The notes: a model not told the origin generated them from the letters alone. A stretch of 64,000 nt of DNA from CAWDYA01 sp963806495 (GCA_963806495.1 CAWDYA010000011.1:248001-312000); one strand, 5' to 3'; positions 22,698 to 33,023 are shown, counted from the first letter of the stretch. Program-made: numbers and translations.

Positions 22698-24793
22698 TGG
22701 GACTGGGGTGCTACTTCATCTGCTGGGTCATGGCGGCCCTGGCCGCCCTGGCCCCGCTGCCGTTCGGCTCCGTGCGTCCGATCCCGCTCGCCGCGCTGCA
22801 GCTCTGCCTGCTGGCGCTCGCGCTGGTCTGGATCACGCTGAGACGGCGTGAAGGCCTGACGCCGCTGCCCTGGACCGACCCGCTGCTGCTGACGGGCGGC
22901 GTGCTGTTCATCTTCGGCCTCGTGCAGATGATGCCGATGCCGGTGGGGTTGCTCCGGGCCGTGGCCCCGTCGAGCGCGGCCGTGTGGCAGACCTACGCCC
23001 CGGTGCCGGTCGCCTGGGCGGCGATATCGATCGAGCCGTACGCCACCTGGCGGTCCTGTCTGCTCATCGCCTGCTGGACGCTGGCCGCGCTGATGGTGCG
23101 GCACAACGCGGTGGACCTGAAGGGACGTCTGATCGTCGCGGGCGGCGTGGTGGCGGGCGGTCTCTTCCAGGCCGGATACGGCCTGTTCGAGTTCATCAGC
23201 GGGCGCCAGCGGATCCTCGGCTACAGGAAGGAGTTCTTCACCGACGTGGCCACCGGAACCTTTGTCAGCCGCAACAACTACGCCGGCTACCTGGAGATGG
23301 CGATACCACTCGCCCTCGCGCTGGCGATCCTCAGCCTCGGGCGCAGCCACGGGATCGCGCCGAACCTGCGCCGGCGCCTCGCGGCGGCCACGGGCAGGGA
23401 GAGCTTCCACGCGCTGCTGCTGATCATGGGGGCGTTTCTCATGGCCACGGCGATCCTGATGTCGCGCTCGCGGATGGGGATCATCGCGACCGCCTCGGCG
23501 CTCGTGGCCGGCGGCGTGGCGATGGGGGTGCGCTCCCGCGTGCGGCGATTCGCCGTCGCCTCGGTCGGCGTGGTGCTGCTGGTGGCGGTGTTCGCGTCGC
23601 AGATCGATATCCTGCCCGTGGCCAGCCGGTTCCGCGCGCTGCGCTGGGAATTCGGGGGCGGTTACGGACGCCTGGAAGTCTGGAAGGAGACCCTGCCGAT
23701 GCTGGCCGCCTACCCACTCTTCGGCAGCGGCATGGGCACATGGGAGGACGCTTTCTCCCCGTTCCGCCACGACACCGCGCAGGTCCGGGTCGACTACGCG
23801 CACAACGACTACCTGGAGTTCGTCGCCGAGGCCGGCCTCGCCGGCGTGCTGATCCTGGCCGCCGGCACCGTGGTCACGCTGCGCCGGCACAAGCAGGGAC
23901 GCGCGGCGGCAAGTATGCCGCTCGACGAGATCGCCGTGGCGGCCGGCGCGGGGCTGGTGGCGATCGGCCTGCACAGCCTCACCGACTTCCACCTGTCGAT
24001 CCCTGCCGACGCCCTGATCGTGGTCGTCCTGCTGGGGCTGTACCTGCGGCGCATCGGGCCCGCGGCGACCACCTCCCCGGCAGCCGAGGGCGGGCGCCGG
24101 GCGACAGCCCGCCCGCCGGCCTCCTGGGCGGTCACCTCGGCGGCGCTCGTCGTTCTGTGCCTGACCGCCGTCTCCCCGGCCGCCGCCCGGATCGCCTCGA
24201 CCCAGACCGGCCCGGATCCAGCGGTCGACGTGGAGGATGCCGATATGGCCGCGCCGCCGCCCGGCCCGGGGCTGACGGCCCCCTCGTGCGCGGCCTGCCT
24301 GCTCGAGCCGTTCAACGGGGCGCGCGATATCGAGGCGGCGTCGCTTCTTCGCAAGAGAGTGCTCGCCGACATCGAGGCGGTGGTACGATCGCAGGCTGCG
24401 GGCGAGCTTCCCGACCCGGCTGTCAAGCGATACCTGGCCGGGCGGGTGGACGAGGCGCTGGCGATCGTCGGGCGGGGCCTGTCGCGCGCGCCGGCCAGCA
24501 GCCGCGGGCACATGGAGGCCGGCCTGCTGCACTTCGGCCGGTTCGTGCTGGTGGGGCTGCCGCCGCAGGCGAGCGACGACTTCGACCTCGCGCGCGCGTC
24601 GTTCGCGCAGGTGATGAAGCTGCAGCCGTGGCGGGCGGTGTCGCAGACCAAGATCGCCCGCATGATGGCCCCCTTCTACAACGACGCGAACGAAGAGCAG
24701 CAGCGGTTCATCGCGGAGTCGGTGCGGCGGGCCCACGAGATCGACCCGTCGGCCGATGACATCACCCGGGCATACGCCCGGATGGGGATCTGA
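22697..24793 (+). CDS. O-antigen ligase/polymerase family protein with C-terminal soluble domain
   Basis: 698 residues. About a dozen hydrophobic helices over residues 1-490; Wzy_C hallmarks are FVSRNNYAGYLEMAIPLAL near residue 193 and DYAHNDYLEFVAEAGLAGVL near 365. After the last helix a soluble, TPR-like tail of about 190 residues follows (AGRVDEALAIVGRGLSRAPA, FDLARASFAQVMKLQPW). Either polymerase or ligase of the secreted polysaccharide; the family does not distinguish them. A second family member lies at 28819, so one may polymerise and the other ligate. Coupled on both sides by one-base overlaps. Confidence 0.85.
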   Translation: MGLGCYFICWVMAALAALAPLPFGSVRPIPLAALQLCLLALALVWITLRRREGLTPLPWTDPLLLTGGVLFIFGLVQMMPMPVGLLRAVAPSSAAVWQTYAPVPVAWAAISIEPYATWRSCLLIACWTLAALMVRHNAVDLKGRLIVAGGVVAGGLFQAGYGLFEFISGRQRILGYRKEFFTDVATGTFVSRNNYAGYLEMAIPLALALAILSLGRSHGIAPNLRRRLAAATGRESFHALLLIMGAFLMATAILMSRSRMGIIATASALVAGGVAMGVRSRVRRFAVASVGVVLLVAVFASQIDILPVASRFRALRWEFGGGYGRLEVWKETLPMLAAYPLFGSGMGTWEDAFSPFRHDTAQVRVDYAHNDYLEFVAEAGLAGVLILAAGTVVTLRRHKQGRAAASMPLDEIAVAAGAGLVAIGLHSLTDFHLSIPADALIVVVLLGLYLRRIGPAATTSPAAEGGRRATARPPASWAVTSAALVVLCLTAVSPAAARIASTQTGPDPAVDVEDADMAAPPPGPGLTAPSCAACLLEPFNGARDIEAASLLRKRVLADIEAVVRSQAAGELPDPAVKRYLAGRVDEALAIVGRGLSRAPASSRGHMEAGLLHFGRFVLVGLPPQASDDFDLARASFAQVMKLQPWRAVSQTKIARMMAPFYNDANEEQQRFIAESVRRAHEIDPSADDITRAYARMGI

Positions 24794-26241
24794 TGCAGTA
24801 CCCGGACAGACGGATCTTCAGGCTCCTGCTGCTTCTGATGGATCTGTGCGTGCTGATGGCGGCGTTCCAGCTCGCCGTCGAGACGCGTGTCGGGCTGAAC
24901 CGGTTCTACGGGTTCGCCATGACACGCCAGATGGCGCTCTATCTCGTGCCGCCGATGGGGCTGATCCTGCTGCTGTGGATCCCGATGAGCGGCTGGCTCG
25001 AGCTGTACCGGCCTCGCCGGGGGCGTCTGCTCGGGGCGGTCAGGCAGGTGGTCGAGTCGGTGGTCTCGCTCGCGGTGCTGACGATCGTGGTGACCTTCTT
25101 CGTGCGGCACCTCGGCGAGGGGTTCTCCCGCAGCTTCGTGCTGTTCTTCTCCGCCTACAGCTTCATCGGCCTGACGGCCGCGAGAATCCTGCTGCGCATC
25201 GGGCTGTCGATCGCCCAGAGCCGCGGCTTCGCTCAGGAGCGGATCGCCATCGCCGGTGAGGGCCTGTCCACCAAGAAGCTCGCCGAGCATCTCGAGGCCA
25301 CGGCGCACCTGGGCGTGGAGCTGTGCGGCGTGGTGACGACCGGCCCGGGCGTGGGCGCCGGCGTGCTGGGCAACCCGGTGCCGGTGCTCGGCACGATCGC
25401 CGAGGCGGGCGCCCTGATCAACACCCATCGTCTGGACCGGGTGATCGCGGTGGACAGCGAGATCGACAGGATGGATCTGCAGACACTGGCCGCCACCTGC
25501 GCCCGGATGGGCGTGGCGCTGCACCGCCTGCCGGCGCACTCGGAGATCCTGGCCACCCGGCTCAAGGTGCACCAGATGGGCGACCTGAGCCTGCTGGAGG
25601 TTCACGGGATCCAGTTCTCCCCCGGGCAGGAGAGGGCCAAGCGGGCCTTCGACCTCGTCGTGGGCGCCTCGCTTCTGATCACGCTGTCGCCGCTTCTGGC
25701 CGTGCTGTCGCTCCTGGTGAAGGTCACGTCGCGCGGCCCGGTGCTGTACGTGGCGCCGCGCGTGGGCAAGGGGGGGCGGCACTTCCCCTTCTACAAGTTC
25801 CGCTCGATGGTGGTGGGCGCCGACGCCAGGCGGGCCGAGCTGGGGACACGCAACGAGAAGCGCGGCCACCTGTTCAAGATCAAGGACGACCCACGGCTGA
25901 CGCGCGTGGGCCGCTTCATGAGACGCTACAGCATCGACGAGCTGCCGCAGCTCCTCAACGTGCTGAAGGGGGACATGAGTCTCGTGGGGCCCCGTCCGCT
26001 TCCCGCCGCCGACCTCGACCCGGACGGGATGAGCAGCGAGCACGTCTTCTGGGCCCGGGAGCGCACCCGCGTGCTGCCGGGCATCACCGGTCTGTGGCAG
26101 GTGCGTGGCCGCGCCGAGCTCGACTTCGACGACATGATCCGCCACGACGTGGCGTACGCCCGCACCTGGTCGATCCGGCAGGACATCCGGATCCTCGTGC
26201 TGACGCTGCCGGCGGTGCTGCGGGGCCGGGGGGCCTACTGA
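24793..26241 (+). CDS. Polyprenyl glycosylphosphotransferase, initiating enzyme
   Basis: 482 residues. Four to five N-terminal membrane helices (about 8-140), a Rossmann-like middle domain (RIAIAGEGLSTKKLAEHLEA near 153, PVLGTIAEAGALINT), then one membrane re-entrant helix and the catalytic bacterial sugar-transferase domain: KRAFDLVVGASLLITLSPLL, FPFYKFRSMVVGAD, RVGRFMRRYSIDELPQLLNV, KGDMSLVGPRPLP, and PGITGLWQVRGRAELDF. It transfers a sugar-1-phosphate to undecaprenyl phosphate, the first step of repeat-unit assembly, as in WbaP/EpsZ-type enzymes. The sugar is not predictable. Overlaps the preceding stop by one base. Confidence 0.92.
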   Translation: MQYPDRRIFRLLLLLMDLCVLMAAFQLAVETRVGLNRFYGFAMTRQMALYLVPPMGLILLLWIPMSGWLELYRPRRGRLLGAVRQVVESVVSLAVLTIVVTFFVRHLGEGFSRSFVLFFSAYSFIGLTAARILLRIGLSIAQSRGFAQERIAIAGEGLSTKKLAEHLEATAHLGVELCGVVTTGPGVGAGVLGNPVPVLGTIAEAGALINTHRLDRVIAVDSEIDRMDLQTLAATCARMGVALHRLPAHSEILATRLKVHQMGDLSLLEVHGIQFSPGQERAKRAFDLVVGASLLITLSPLLAVLSLLVKVTSRGPVLYVAPRVGKGGRHFPFYKFRSMVVGADARRAELGTRNEKRGHLFKIKDDPRLTRVGRFMRRYSIDELPQLLNVLKGDMSLVGPRPLPAADLDPDGMSSEHVFWARERTRVLPGITGLWQVRGRAELDFDDMIRHDVAYARTWSIRQDIRILVLTLPAVLRGRGAY

Positions 26242-26242
26242 G

Positions 26243-27547
26243 ATGGCGCGCGGCGGCGGGCTCGGCGCGGGGGCGGTCGGCATCGCCGACCAGATCCTGC
26301 TGTCGATCGCCAACCTGGGCGTGGGGCTGGTGCTGGCCCGCGAGCTGGACCCCAGCAGCTTCGGCGTCTATGTCGTGGCGTTCGCCGTGTCGCTGATCGG
26401 CCTGTCGGTGCAGATCGCCCTGGTGACCGACCCGCTGGTGATCCTCGGTTCGCCGCGTTCGGGTGCCGCGCAGTCGAGCTATTACAGAGGGGCGCTGAAC
26501 GTGCAGACGCTGGTCTCACTGGCGGCGGCCGCGGCGGTCGGCCTCGTGGCGCTGGCGATGCGGGCCGCGTGGGGCGGCGGCTCCGGGGTGCCGCTCGCGC
26601 TGGCCGGTGTCGCGCTGGCGCTGCCGGCACTGCAGCTTCAGACCTTCTTCCGGGCGGTGTTCTTCTCACGGCTGCACACCGGCGCGGTGCTGGGCAACGA
26701 TCTCCTGTTCTCGACGCTGAGGCTGGCCGGGCTGGGCGTGCTGTATCTTGCCGGCTGGCTGTCGGCCTTCTGGGTGTTCGTGACGGCCGGCCTGGCTGCG
26801 CTCGCGGCCGCGGCCGCCGGGGCGGCCCTGTGCGGGGATCTGTTCCGTGTCGAAGCGCGCGACCTGAAGACGACATGGATCGAGCACTGGCGGTTCGGCC
26901 GGTGGCTGCTGGCCACGGCAGGCGCCTACTGGTGCTCGGGGCAGGCACCCGTTCTTTTCGCCTCGAGCATCCTGACACCGGTGGCGGCGGCCGTCATCAA
27001 GGCGTGCCAGTATCTCGTGGCCCCGCTCAACATGGCGTTCAACGGGCTGGACGGGGTGCTGGCGCCGAGAGCCTCGCGCATCCGATCATCGCGCGGGGAA
27101 CCGGCGCTGCGCCGGTTCCTCAGGCTGTTCGCTCTCGCGGCGGGCGGCGCGGTCGTCCTGTACGCACTGGCCCTGCTTCCGTTCGCCTCGAAGGTGATGG
27201 ACGTCGTGTACAAGGGACGCTACAGCGGCTACACGCTGATCGTGGCCATTCTGCTCGCCGATGCCTTCCTGTCGGGGATGAGCCGGGCGCCGGTGCTGGG
27301 GCTGAAGGTGGCCGGCGAGACACGCCGCATCTTCGTGGCCTATGCCTGGGCGGCCGGAGCCGGCATCGTGGCCCTCGTGACCCTGGCGCCGGCCTGGGGC
27401 ATCGCCGGAGCCGCGGCCGCAGCCCCGATCTCGTCGCTGGTGCTGCTGGCCGCGCTCACGGTGGCCACGCGCGCTCCGCTGTCGCATCGGGGCGGCGTGA
27501 CGGCGGCGAGAACCGCGGGCCCGGATCCGGTGGTGATCGAGTCATGA
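26243..27547 (+). CDS. Wzx-type polysaccharide flippase
   Basis: 434 residues, about twelve hydrophobic helices and few charged residues. The start (GIADQILLSIANLGVGLVLA, RELDPSSFGVYVVAFA) is the usual opening of oligosaccharide repeat-unit transporters of the MOP superfamily. It flips the lipid-linked repeat unit across the inner membrane for the polymerase. It begins one base after the sugar-transferase stop and its own stop overlaps the start of the damaged glycosyltransferase gene. High GC and intact frame mark it as the last gene of the well-conserved part of the locus. Confidence 0.85.
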   Translation: MARGGGLGAGAVGIADQILLSIANLGVGLVLARELDPSSFGVYVVAFAVSLIGLSVQIALVTDPLVILGSPRSGAAQSSYYRGALNVQTLVSLAAAAAVGLVALAMRAAWGGGSGVPLALAGVALALPALQLQTFFRAVFFSRLHTGAVLGNDLLFSTLRLAGLGVLYLAGWLSAFWVFVTAGLAALAAAAAGAALCGDLFRVEARDLKTTWIEHWRFGRWLLATAGAYWCSGQAPVLFASSILTPVAAAVIKACQYLVAPLNMAFNGLDGVLAPRASRIRSSRGEPALRRFLRLFALAAGGAVVLYALALLPFASKVMDVVYKGRYSGYTLIVAILLADAFLSGMSRAPVLGLKVAGETRRIFVAYAWAAGAGIVALVTLAPAWGIAGAAAAAPISSLVLLAALTVATRAPLSHRGGVTAARTAGPDPVVIES

Positions 27548-28708
27548 AGATCCTGGTGCTGGCCGCAGCCACCTATGCGGACCCACACACACGCAAGCTG
27601 TTCGACCACATCGCGGCCCGCGGTCACGAGGTGATCCTCGCGATGCCGCGCCGCATCAAGCACCCGTTCGCCCCGGCCGAGGTTCCCGACACGCCATGGC
27701 CTACCCCGGGCGTGCGCCTCGTGAAACTCGACACATGGTACCTGCACGAAAACGGCACCCACATCCTGATGAAAGGTGTGCGCCGGCTGATCCGGGACGA
27801 GCGACCGGATGTCATCCACTGTGAGTTCGAACCTTGGGCGCTCACCTGCCTCCAGGTGCGCGCAGCCATGCGGGGCATGGAAGCAGCGACGGCGGTTCGG
27901 GGTGCGGCCGGGCGAGACAAAGCCTGGAGCAGGGAGGACCCCTGGCAGTGCGTAGTCACGACAGTCGCTGTATCGTAGGGCCCTGGCGCGTGCCGACTAT
28001 CTCTGGCCTGGAGACCGCGATAGCTAGTACGGCAGAACGGAGTGCGATTGAACAGCACGAAGACCGTTTTGGGTTCACGGCATCGGCGTCGAGCCGGACC
28101 TTTTCAGCCGGCAGTCCACTGACTGCAACAAAGAGCGATTCTAAGAGCAGGACTCCGTACCCGAGCCCAACATCTTATTGGTCGGATATACAGGGCGGTT
28201 CCCAACGAAAAGGGGGTCTTAGACCTTGTCGGAGCGATGGACATCGTCGATAGGCAGATCCAACAGGCTCAATTGCTCATTTAGGTAGTGGACCCCTTCA
28301 GCATGAGCTCCGCGATCCGTGCGAAATCGAGACCATGGCTTCAGCTGCTGGCACCGCGGAACCGGGATGGCGTTGCCGAATTCATGAAGGCCCTCGATCT
28401 CCTCGTTCTCCCCACGAAGAAACTCCAGGCGGCGAGGAGCAGTTCGGGCTGGTCGCTACGGAGGCGATGTGTGCGGGTACCTGTTATCGGGTCAACGTCG
28501 GGGCCATCCCAGAGATAGTGGATGGCGGCGGATGGATATACCCTGAAAGCGACTTCGAGACCCTGGCCTCGCTGATCTCTCGCCTCGCAGAGGATCGGCA
28601 TGCGGTCAAGACTCTTGGAATTGCCGCTGCCACGAACGGGCGCTGCGTACTTCTCCTTAAGCGGTCGCGGTGACGCCTACTCAGGCTGCGGAGCGCATGG
28701 TTAACTGA
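27544..28708 (+). pseudogene. Broken family 4 glycosyltransferase
   Basis: ATG 27544 opens a GT4 N-terminus (MKILVLAAATYADPHTRK, DVIHCEFEPWALT) that stays readable to about 27890. Then pieces of the same fold follow in different frames with stops between: RALARADYLWPGD, VEPDLFSAG, GVLDLVGAMDIV, AEFMKALDLLVLPTK, and finally GLVATEAMCAGT (end of the ExxxxxxxE motif, starting with EEQF) to a tail ending at the TGA at 28706-28708. The order of the fragments matches a complete enzyme of about 385 residues. GC drops sharply after 27900. At least five frame changes make it a probable pseudogene, though read errors may account for part. Confidence 0.7.
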
Positions 28709-28818
28709 GTAGCTCTCTGGCTTCGTAGCGTATTCAAACGCAACCAACTCGTCTGTCTCGGCTTTACCTCGCATCCTCACCTCCGCCCTGATAGTCTTCG
28801 GGAACATTCTGAGTTCCG

Positions 28819-30177
28819 ATGCGGGTCTGGGTGGCACTCGGTCTCGGTACTGTTGCGATCGTCCTTGTTTGGCAGCTTGCACGAAGCGAGCGATTCACGT
28901 TGCTCATGGTTGACCAATTCGTCTGGGCGGTCCTTATTTCACATACCGTATTCGTTTCCCGTGTCAGGGATGCCCGGCTCCTCGCCGAGGAGAGGAGCGT
29001 CACGGCAGGGATAATCGTGGAGTTCTCAATCTGGTGTCTTTGTCTGCTGTACGGACTGATCCGACTCTCACACAATTTGGGCCGATTAAGAGCGCTGCGA
29101 GGGATATCCGCGCGCTACGTAACCCTCCTCCTGCTGCTCGCGATCGCCTCCATAGGTTATTCCGTCGGCCCGGCCATCACTTTCGCCTGGTGCGTCAAGC
29201 TGGCGACGATCATCGTGGTGGCGTGTGTGCTTGTAACACCTGACGATTCTCTCGGCTCCGTGCGGAGATTCCTGCGTGCGACGTATTGGGGCCTGTTGCT
29301 GATGCTCCTTCAGTTTCTTCTCCTTGCTGCACTCGCTCCCCAGGATGCAGTCTACCGCGGACTCGATTCTGGGATCTGGCGACTTGGGGGATTCGTGCTC
29401 CCCTCGACACAACTCTCACCCATCGCCGGCCTGGTGTGCGTGCTCATCCTGATAAACGTCCTTTCCGGGCATTACCCCAGGTACTGGAAGACCATTCTCA
29501 CTGTATCCGCCGCCCTGTTGCTTGGTTCGCTCGGTCGTGCCGGAATGATCGCGACTGCGGCGACGGTGCTCATGGTGCTCTATTACTTCCGCAGACTCCG
29601 AACAGCCGCAGTTATCCTTGTGGGCCTTGCCATCATTTTTCTCATCGTTCCGGGTTTCTTCGATTTTTCCGTTGAAATGATTACCCGCCGACAGACCGAA
29701 CCGCAGATCCTGAGCCTCACAGGCCGGGTCGACCTCTGGGAGACGGCCATCGAGTTAATCGCCATGAAGCCACTGTTTGGCTGGGGCTATGTATCCGGCA
29801 GCCGAATCGCTCTGCTCTCTTCATTCCGTTATTGGGCGGCTCCACATGCCCATAATGCGATCCTGGAGATTATGCTGGATCTTGGTTTTGTGGGGACGCT
29901 CGCTCTTCTCGGAAGCCTGATTTCCCCCGCTATTGTCTATGTCCGCCTCCTCCGCGACGGTAACCGCGGTTCAACGGAGTTTCCCCAAATCGCCAGCCTC
30001 ACGATGCTCGCCTTCCTGCTGCTCTTCACGATCGACGGGATGTTCACAGCCGGCTATGGCGGCGCACCACGTTACGAATCGACGATTCTGATCGGGGGCG
30101 TCTTCAGCGCCGATCTCTTGAGGTGCCAAATAATCAGCGGACGGCGGCGGACACTTGCGAATCCTGATCATCCATGA
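28819..30177 (+). CDS. Second O-antigen ligase/polymerase family protein
   Basis: 452 residues, about eleven hydrophobic helices. Wzy_C-type features: GSLGRAGMIATAATVLMVLY near residue 230, the periplasmic loop RRQTEPQILSLTGRVDLWET near 290, and YWAAPHAHNAILEIMLDLGF near 337, where His and Asn-rich HNxxLE motifs occur in polymerases and ligases. It has no soluble tail, unlike the family member at 22697. Lower GC than the 5' half of the locus. It probably polymerises the repeat unit made by the neighbouring glycosyltransferases. The end overlaps the TTG start of the next gene by 23 bases. Confidence 0.82.
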   Translation: MRVWVALGLGTVAIVLVWQLARSERFTLLMVDQFVWAVLISHTVFVSRVRDARLLAEERSVTAGIIVEFSIWCLCLLYGLIRLSHNLGRLRALRGISARYVTLLLLLAIASIGYSVGPAITFAWCVKLATIIVVACVLVTPDDSLGSVRRFLRATYWGLLLMLLQFLLLAALAPQDAVYRGLDSGIWRLGGFVLPSTQLSPIAGLVCVLILINVLSGHYPRYWKTILTVSAALLLGSLGRAGMIATAATVLMVLYYFRRLRTAAVILVGLAIIFLIVPGFFDFSVEMITRRQTEPQILSLTGRVDLWETAIELIAMKPLFGWGYVSGSRIALLSSFRYWAAPHAHNAILEIMLDLGFVGTLALLGSLISPAIVYVRLLRDGNRGSTEFPQIASLTMLAFLLLFTIDGMFTAGYGGAPRYESTILIGGVFSADLLRCQIISGRRRTLANPDHP

Positions 30178-31351
30178 ACGCTACGCCAACCATGGGGGAG
30201 AGGATGAGGCTGTCCAAGCCGATCTCCACCTCCTGCGTGACGCGGGCCATGACGTTCATCTCTGGGAGGAGACCAACGAGCCCATCGCAGCATGGCCGGT
30301 GCCCAAGCGCGCCGCCCTGGCCTGGAGGACCGTGTGGTCCCGTCAGTCTCATGCGCATATGCGCCGCCTGCTGGAGCAGAAACGTCCAGATGTCGTCCAC
30401 ATCCACAACACACTACCGATCCTCAGCCCCTCCATCATCCATGCCGCCAGTTTCTCGCCCGCGGCGGTCGTCATGACCGCGCACAATTACAGATTGCTCT
30501 GCCCTGTCGCGACTCTTCGACGCAACGGGAGGGTGTGCGAAGACTGCATGGACGGCTCACTCATCAACAGCGTTCTTCACGCCTGCTACCGCGAATCCCG
30601 ACTGCAGACGGGAGTCTTGGCGACGATGCTGGTTGTCCACCGTAGCATAGGAACGTGGAGCCGGCGTCTCGATGCGATCGTGGCCCTCACCGAATTCATG
30701 CGCGGCAAACTGGTACAGGGTGGCCTTCCTTCCAACCGCATCATGTACGTCCGAATTTTGCTCAGCCTGCTTCGGCAGATCCTCTAGACAACGGTGATTA
30801 CGCCCTTTTCGTGGGCAGACTTTCCGAGGAAAAGGAGTCGCTACGCTGCTCGAGGCGGCCCGACTCCTCGAAAACGTCCCCCTGAGAATCGTGGGGGCTG
30901 GCCCGCTTGAGAGACAGGTGAGGCAGGCGGTGAGGGATCTCGCACCGCGCGTTGAGTACCTCGGGCAGCGGCCCCACGCCGAGACCCTGGAGCACATTCG
31001 TGGCGCCAGCGTCCTGGTCTTTCCCTCAGTCTGGTACGAGGGATTCCCGATGACCATCGCTGAGGCGTATGCTGCAGGGGTGCCGGTCGTCGCCTCGCGG
31101 CTTGGGGCCATGGCCGAGATCGTGACCCACAACCAGGAGGGGTTCCTCGTGGAGCCGAACAACGCAGAGCAGCTGGCGGCCGGGATACGCCAGGTTCACC
31201 AGGATCTCTCCCCTGCGGCTGCGGCTCAGCCCAATGCATCGCAGGCGTTCGAGACCGGTATTCTCCTCAGCACGGCTACGAGCGCCTCCGGGAGATTTAT
31301 CAGGCAGCCATGTCTGCACGCTCCCGTCTGCGGGAGGCCACGCCCGCATGA
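30155..31351 (+). CDS. Family 4 glycosyltransferase, three frameshifts
   Basis: Retaining GT-B enzyme. N-terminal domain from TTG 30155: MRILIIHERYANHGGEDEAV, RPDVVHIHNTLPILSPSI, VVMTAHNYRLLCP. The frame breaks near 30750 (continues NFAQPASADPLDNGDYALFV), near 30835 (one G fewer in AAAAGGAG; continues VATLLEAARLLENVPL), and near 31255 (one C fewer in GAGACCGG; continues YSPQHGYERLREIYQAAM). The catalytic EGFPMTIAE (ExxxxxxxE) near 31040 and the donor-site region GVPVVASRLGAMAEI are intact. With three one- to four-base corrections it would be about 400 residues and end at 31351, overlapping the next ATG as its neighbours do. Slips in short runs favour read error over decay. Confidence 0.75.
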
Positions 31352-32135
31352 ACGGCTTTACGCCATTCCACGTCGCTGGCATCCGCCTGGACGCCACCCT
31401 GGCTGATGGGTATTCCGGACAGGCAGTCGAGTGGTGCAGACACCCCGGCTCGCGGGCGCGGACAATCTGCTTCGTCAACGCCTTCAGCATCGTCTCGGCT
31501 GCCAGGGACACCTCGTTCGCAAGAGCCATCAACGACTCGGATTCTCGGTGGCCGACGGCGCCCCGGTCGCGTGGCTGGGCCGGGTGCTGGCCCGAAGGCA
31601 TGTCGAGCGGCTGAGTGGTCCGGACCTGATGCACCGCATGCTGACCGACCCCGCCTGCTCGGACCTGCGGCATTTCGTCTACGGCGGGAGCCAGGATGCT
31701 CTCGACCGCCTCGAATTCCGTTACAACCGAGCCGGGATACCCGGCCCGAAGCGGATCATCGGTACCTACTCGCCCCCGTTTCGCGAACCTACCCCCGACG
31801 AGGAGCAGGAGTTCGCCGATCGGCTGACGCGCCTTCAACCTCACATTCTGTGGGTTTGCCTGGGAACATCACGCCAGGAGAAGTGGATGGCCCGGATGCG
31901 CGATCGGCTGCATGTGCCTCTCATGGCTGGCGTCGGCGCTGCGGTCGACTTCCTCAGCGGGAGCAAGGCCCGCGCCCCTCGGTGGATGCAGCGCCTCGGG
32001 CTGGAGTGGCTCTTTCGATTCGCCACCGAGCCCCATCGTCTGTGGCGGCGTTATCTCGTCGGCAATGTCGTCTTCCTTCGCTTTGCCCTGATCGAGCTGT
32101 GGCGCCGGCGGGGCGCTTCTGGAGGGAACGTATGA
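31348..32135 (+). CDS. WecG/TagA/CpsF family (GT26) glycosyltransferase, one frameshift
   Basis: ATG 31348 overlaps the previous stop. N-terminus: FHVAGIRLDATLADGY, then ICFVNAFSIVSAARDTSFAR. Near 31542 the frame must change for SVADGAPVAWLGRVLARRHV, SGPDLMHRMLTD, PHILWVCLGTSRQEKWMARM, AGVGAAVDFLSGSKARAP and WLFRFATEPHRLWRRY, the successive GT26 blocks. One base too few at GATTCTCGG (31540-31548) explains it, and a D-L at this place would match the family. The corrected length is about 262 residues. Such enzymes add ManNAcA-type, glucose or other sugars to a lipid-linked intermediate. The stop overlaps the methyltransferase start. Confidence 0.78.
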
Positions 32136-32965
32136 ATGCAGGCGACGCCACCAGTGGAGCCGGCAAAGCGCTCCAATTGCTGTCCCTCCTGCCTACCCGC
32201 CCGTTCGAATTCGCCGATCGCGTGCGCGCTATCATCGAGGTCCGCTCCGAGAAGTTCATGCCTTCTCGAGCCCACTATCGATGCACGCCCTACCAGGAGA
32301 TGCTGGAGGGAATCCAAGCTACGCTGGCATGCAGGGTGGACGAGCATCTAGGGGATCCCGCTCTCGATCGCCTCGGAGTTCAAGTAACCGCCACCTCGAG
32401 TGAGCTCCTCACGCTGGGTGCTCCGTTCCGCCCGGCGCACAACGCCGACCAGCGCCTTGCCCGTGTTGCCTGGGCCGTGGTCCGGGCGTTGAGGCCGGCC
32501 ACCGTTCTGGAGACTGGTGTCGCGTACGGGGTTACATCCAGGTATATCCTCGCAGCGCTGGAGGCGAACAAGAACGGTGTTCTGCACAGCATCGATCTCC
32601 CACCACTGAGCCGCCACGGCGAGCAGTATCTGGGAGCAATGGTCCCTCACGCCCTGAAACAGCGATGGAGACTGCACAGGGGAACCAGCCGCCGGATACT
32701 GCCAGGACTCTTGCCGGAAATAGATCCGATCGACCTGTTCATCCATGACAGCCTGCACACCCGGGGCAACATCCTGGCCGAGTTGCATGCTGTGCGCCCG
32801 TGTCTCGCGGACAGGTCGATTGTCATAGCCGACGACATCGAAAGCAACACGGCCTTTGCAGAGTGGGTTGCCGAATTCCGGCCCGCTTATCATGCGGTTG
32901 TGCGCGAATCGACCAAGAATTCCTTGATGGGCATGGCCGTATTCGTGCCGGGGGCCGCCCCATGA
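32132..32965 (+). CDS. Class I SAM-dependent methyltransferase
   Basis: 277 residues. AdoMet-binding motif ATVLETGVAYGVTSRYILAA near residue 130, motif II region LHSIDLPPLSRHG near 163, acidic FIHDSLHTRGNILAEL near 208 and IVIADDIESNTAF near 230, as in methyltransferase family 24 proteins. It likely O-methylates a sugar of the repeat unit or a lipid-linked intermediate; target unknown. The long N-terminal helix region (about 1-85) is outside the catalytic fold. ATG 32132 overlaps the preceding stop. A gap of 58 bases precedes gmd. Confidence 0.78.
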   Translation: MNAGDATSGAGKALQLLSLLPTRPFEFADRVRAIIEVRSEKFMPSRAHYRCTPYQEMLEGIQATLACRVDEHLGDPALDRLGVQVTATSSELLTLGAPFRPAHNADQRLARVAWAVVRALRPATVLETGVAYGVTSRYILAALEANKNGVLHSIDLPPLSRHGEQYLGAMVPHALKQRWRLHRGTSRRILPGLLPEIDPIDLFIHDSLHTRGNILAELHAVRPCLADRSIVIADDIESNTAFAEWVAEFRPAYHAVVRESTKNSLMGMAVFVPGAAP

Positions 32966-33023
32966 CCCATCCAGCCGGAAACGGTGTATCCTCTTCAGTC
33001 GATTATCCAGACCAGGTGTACGC

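Noticed and set aside
28019..28680. Separate small genes in the low-GC stretch
   Set aside because: The short frames read as consecutive fragments of one family 4 glycosyltransferase, so I treat them as one broken gene.
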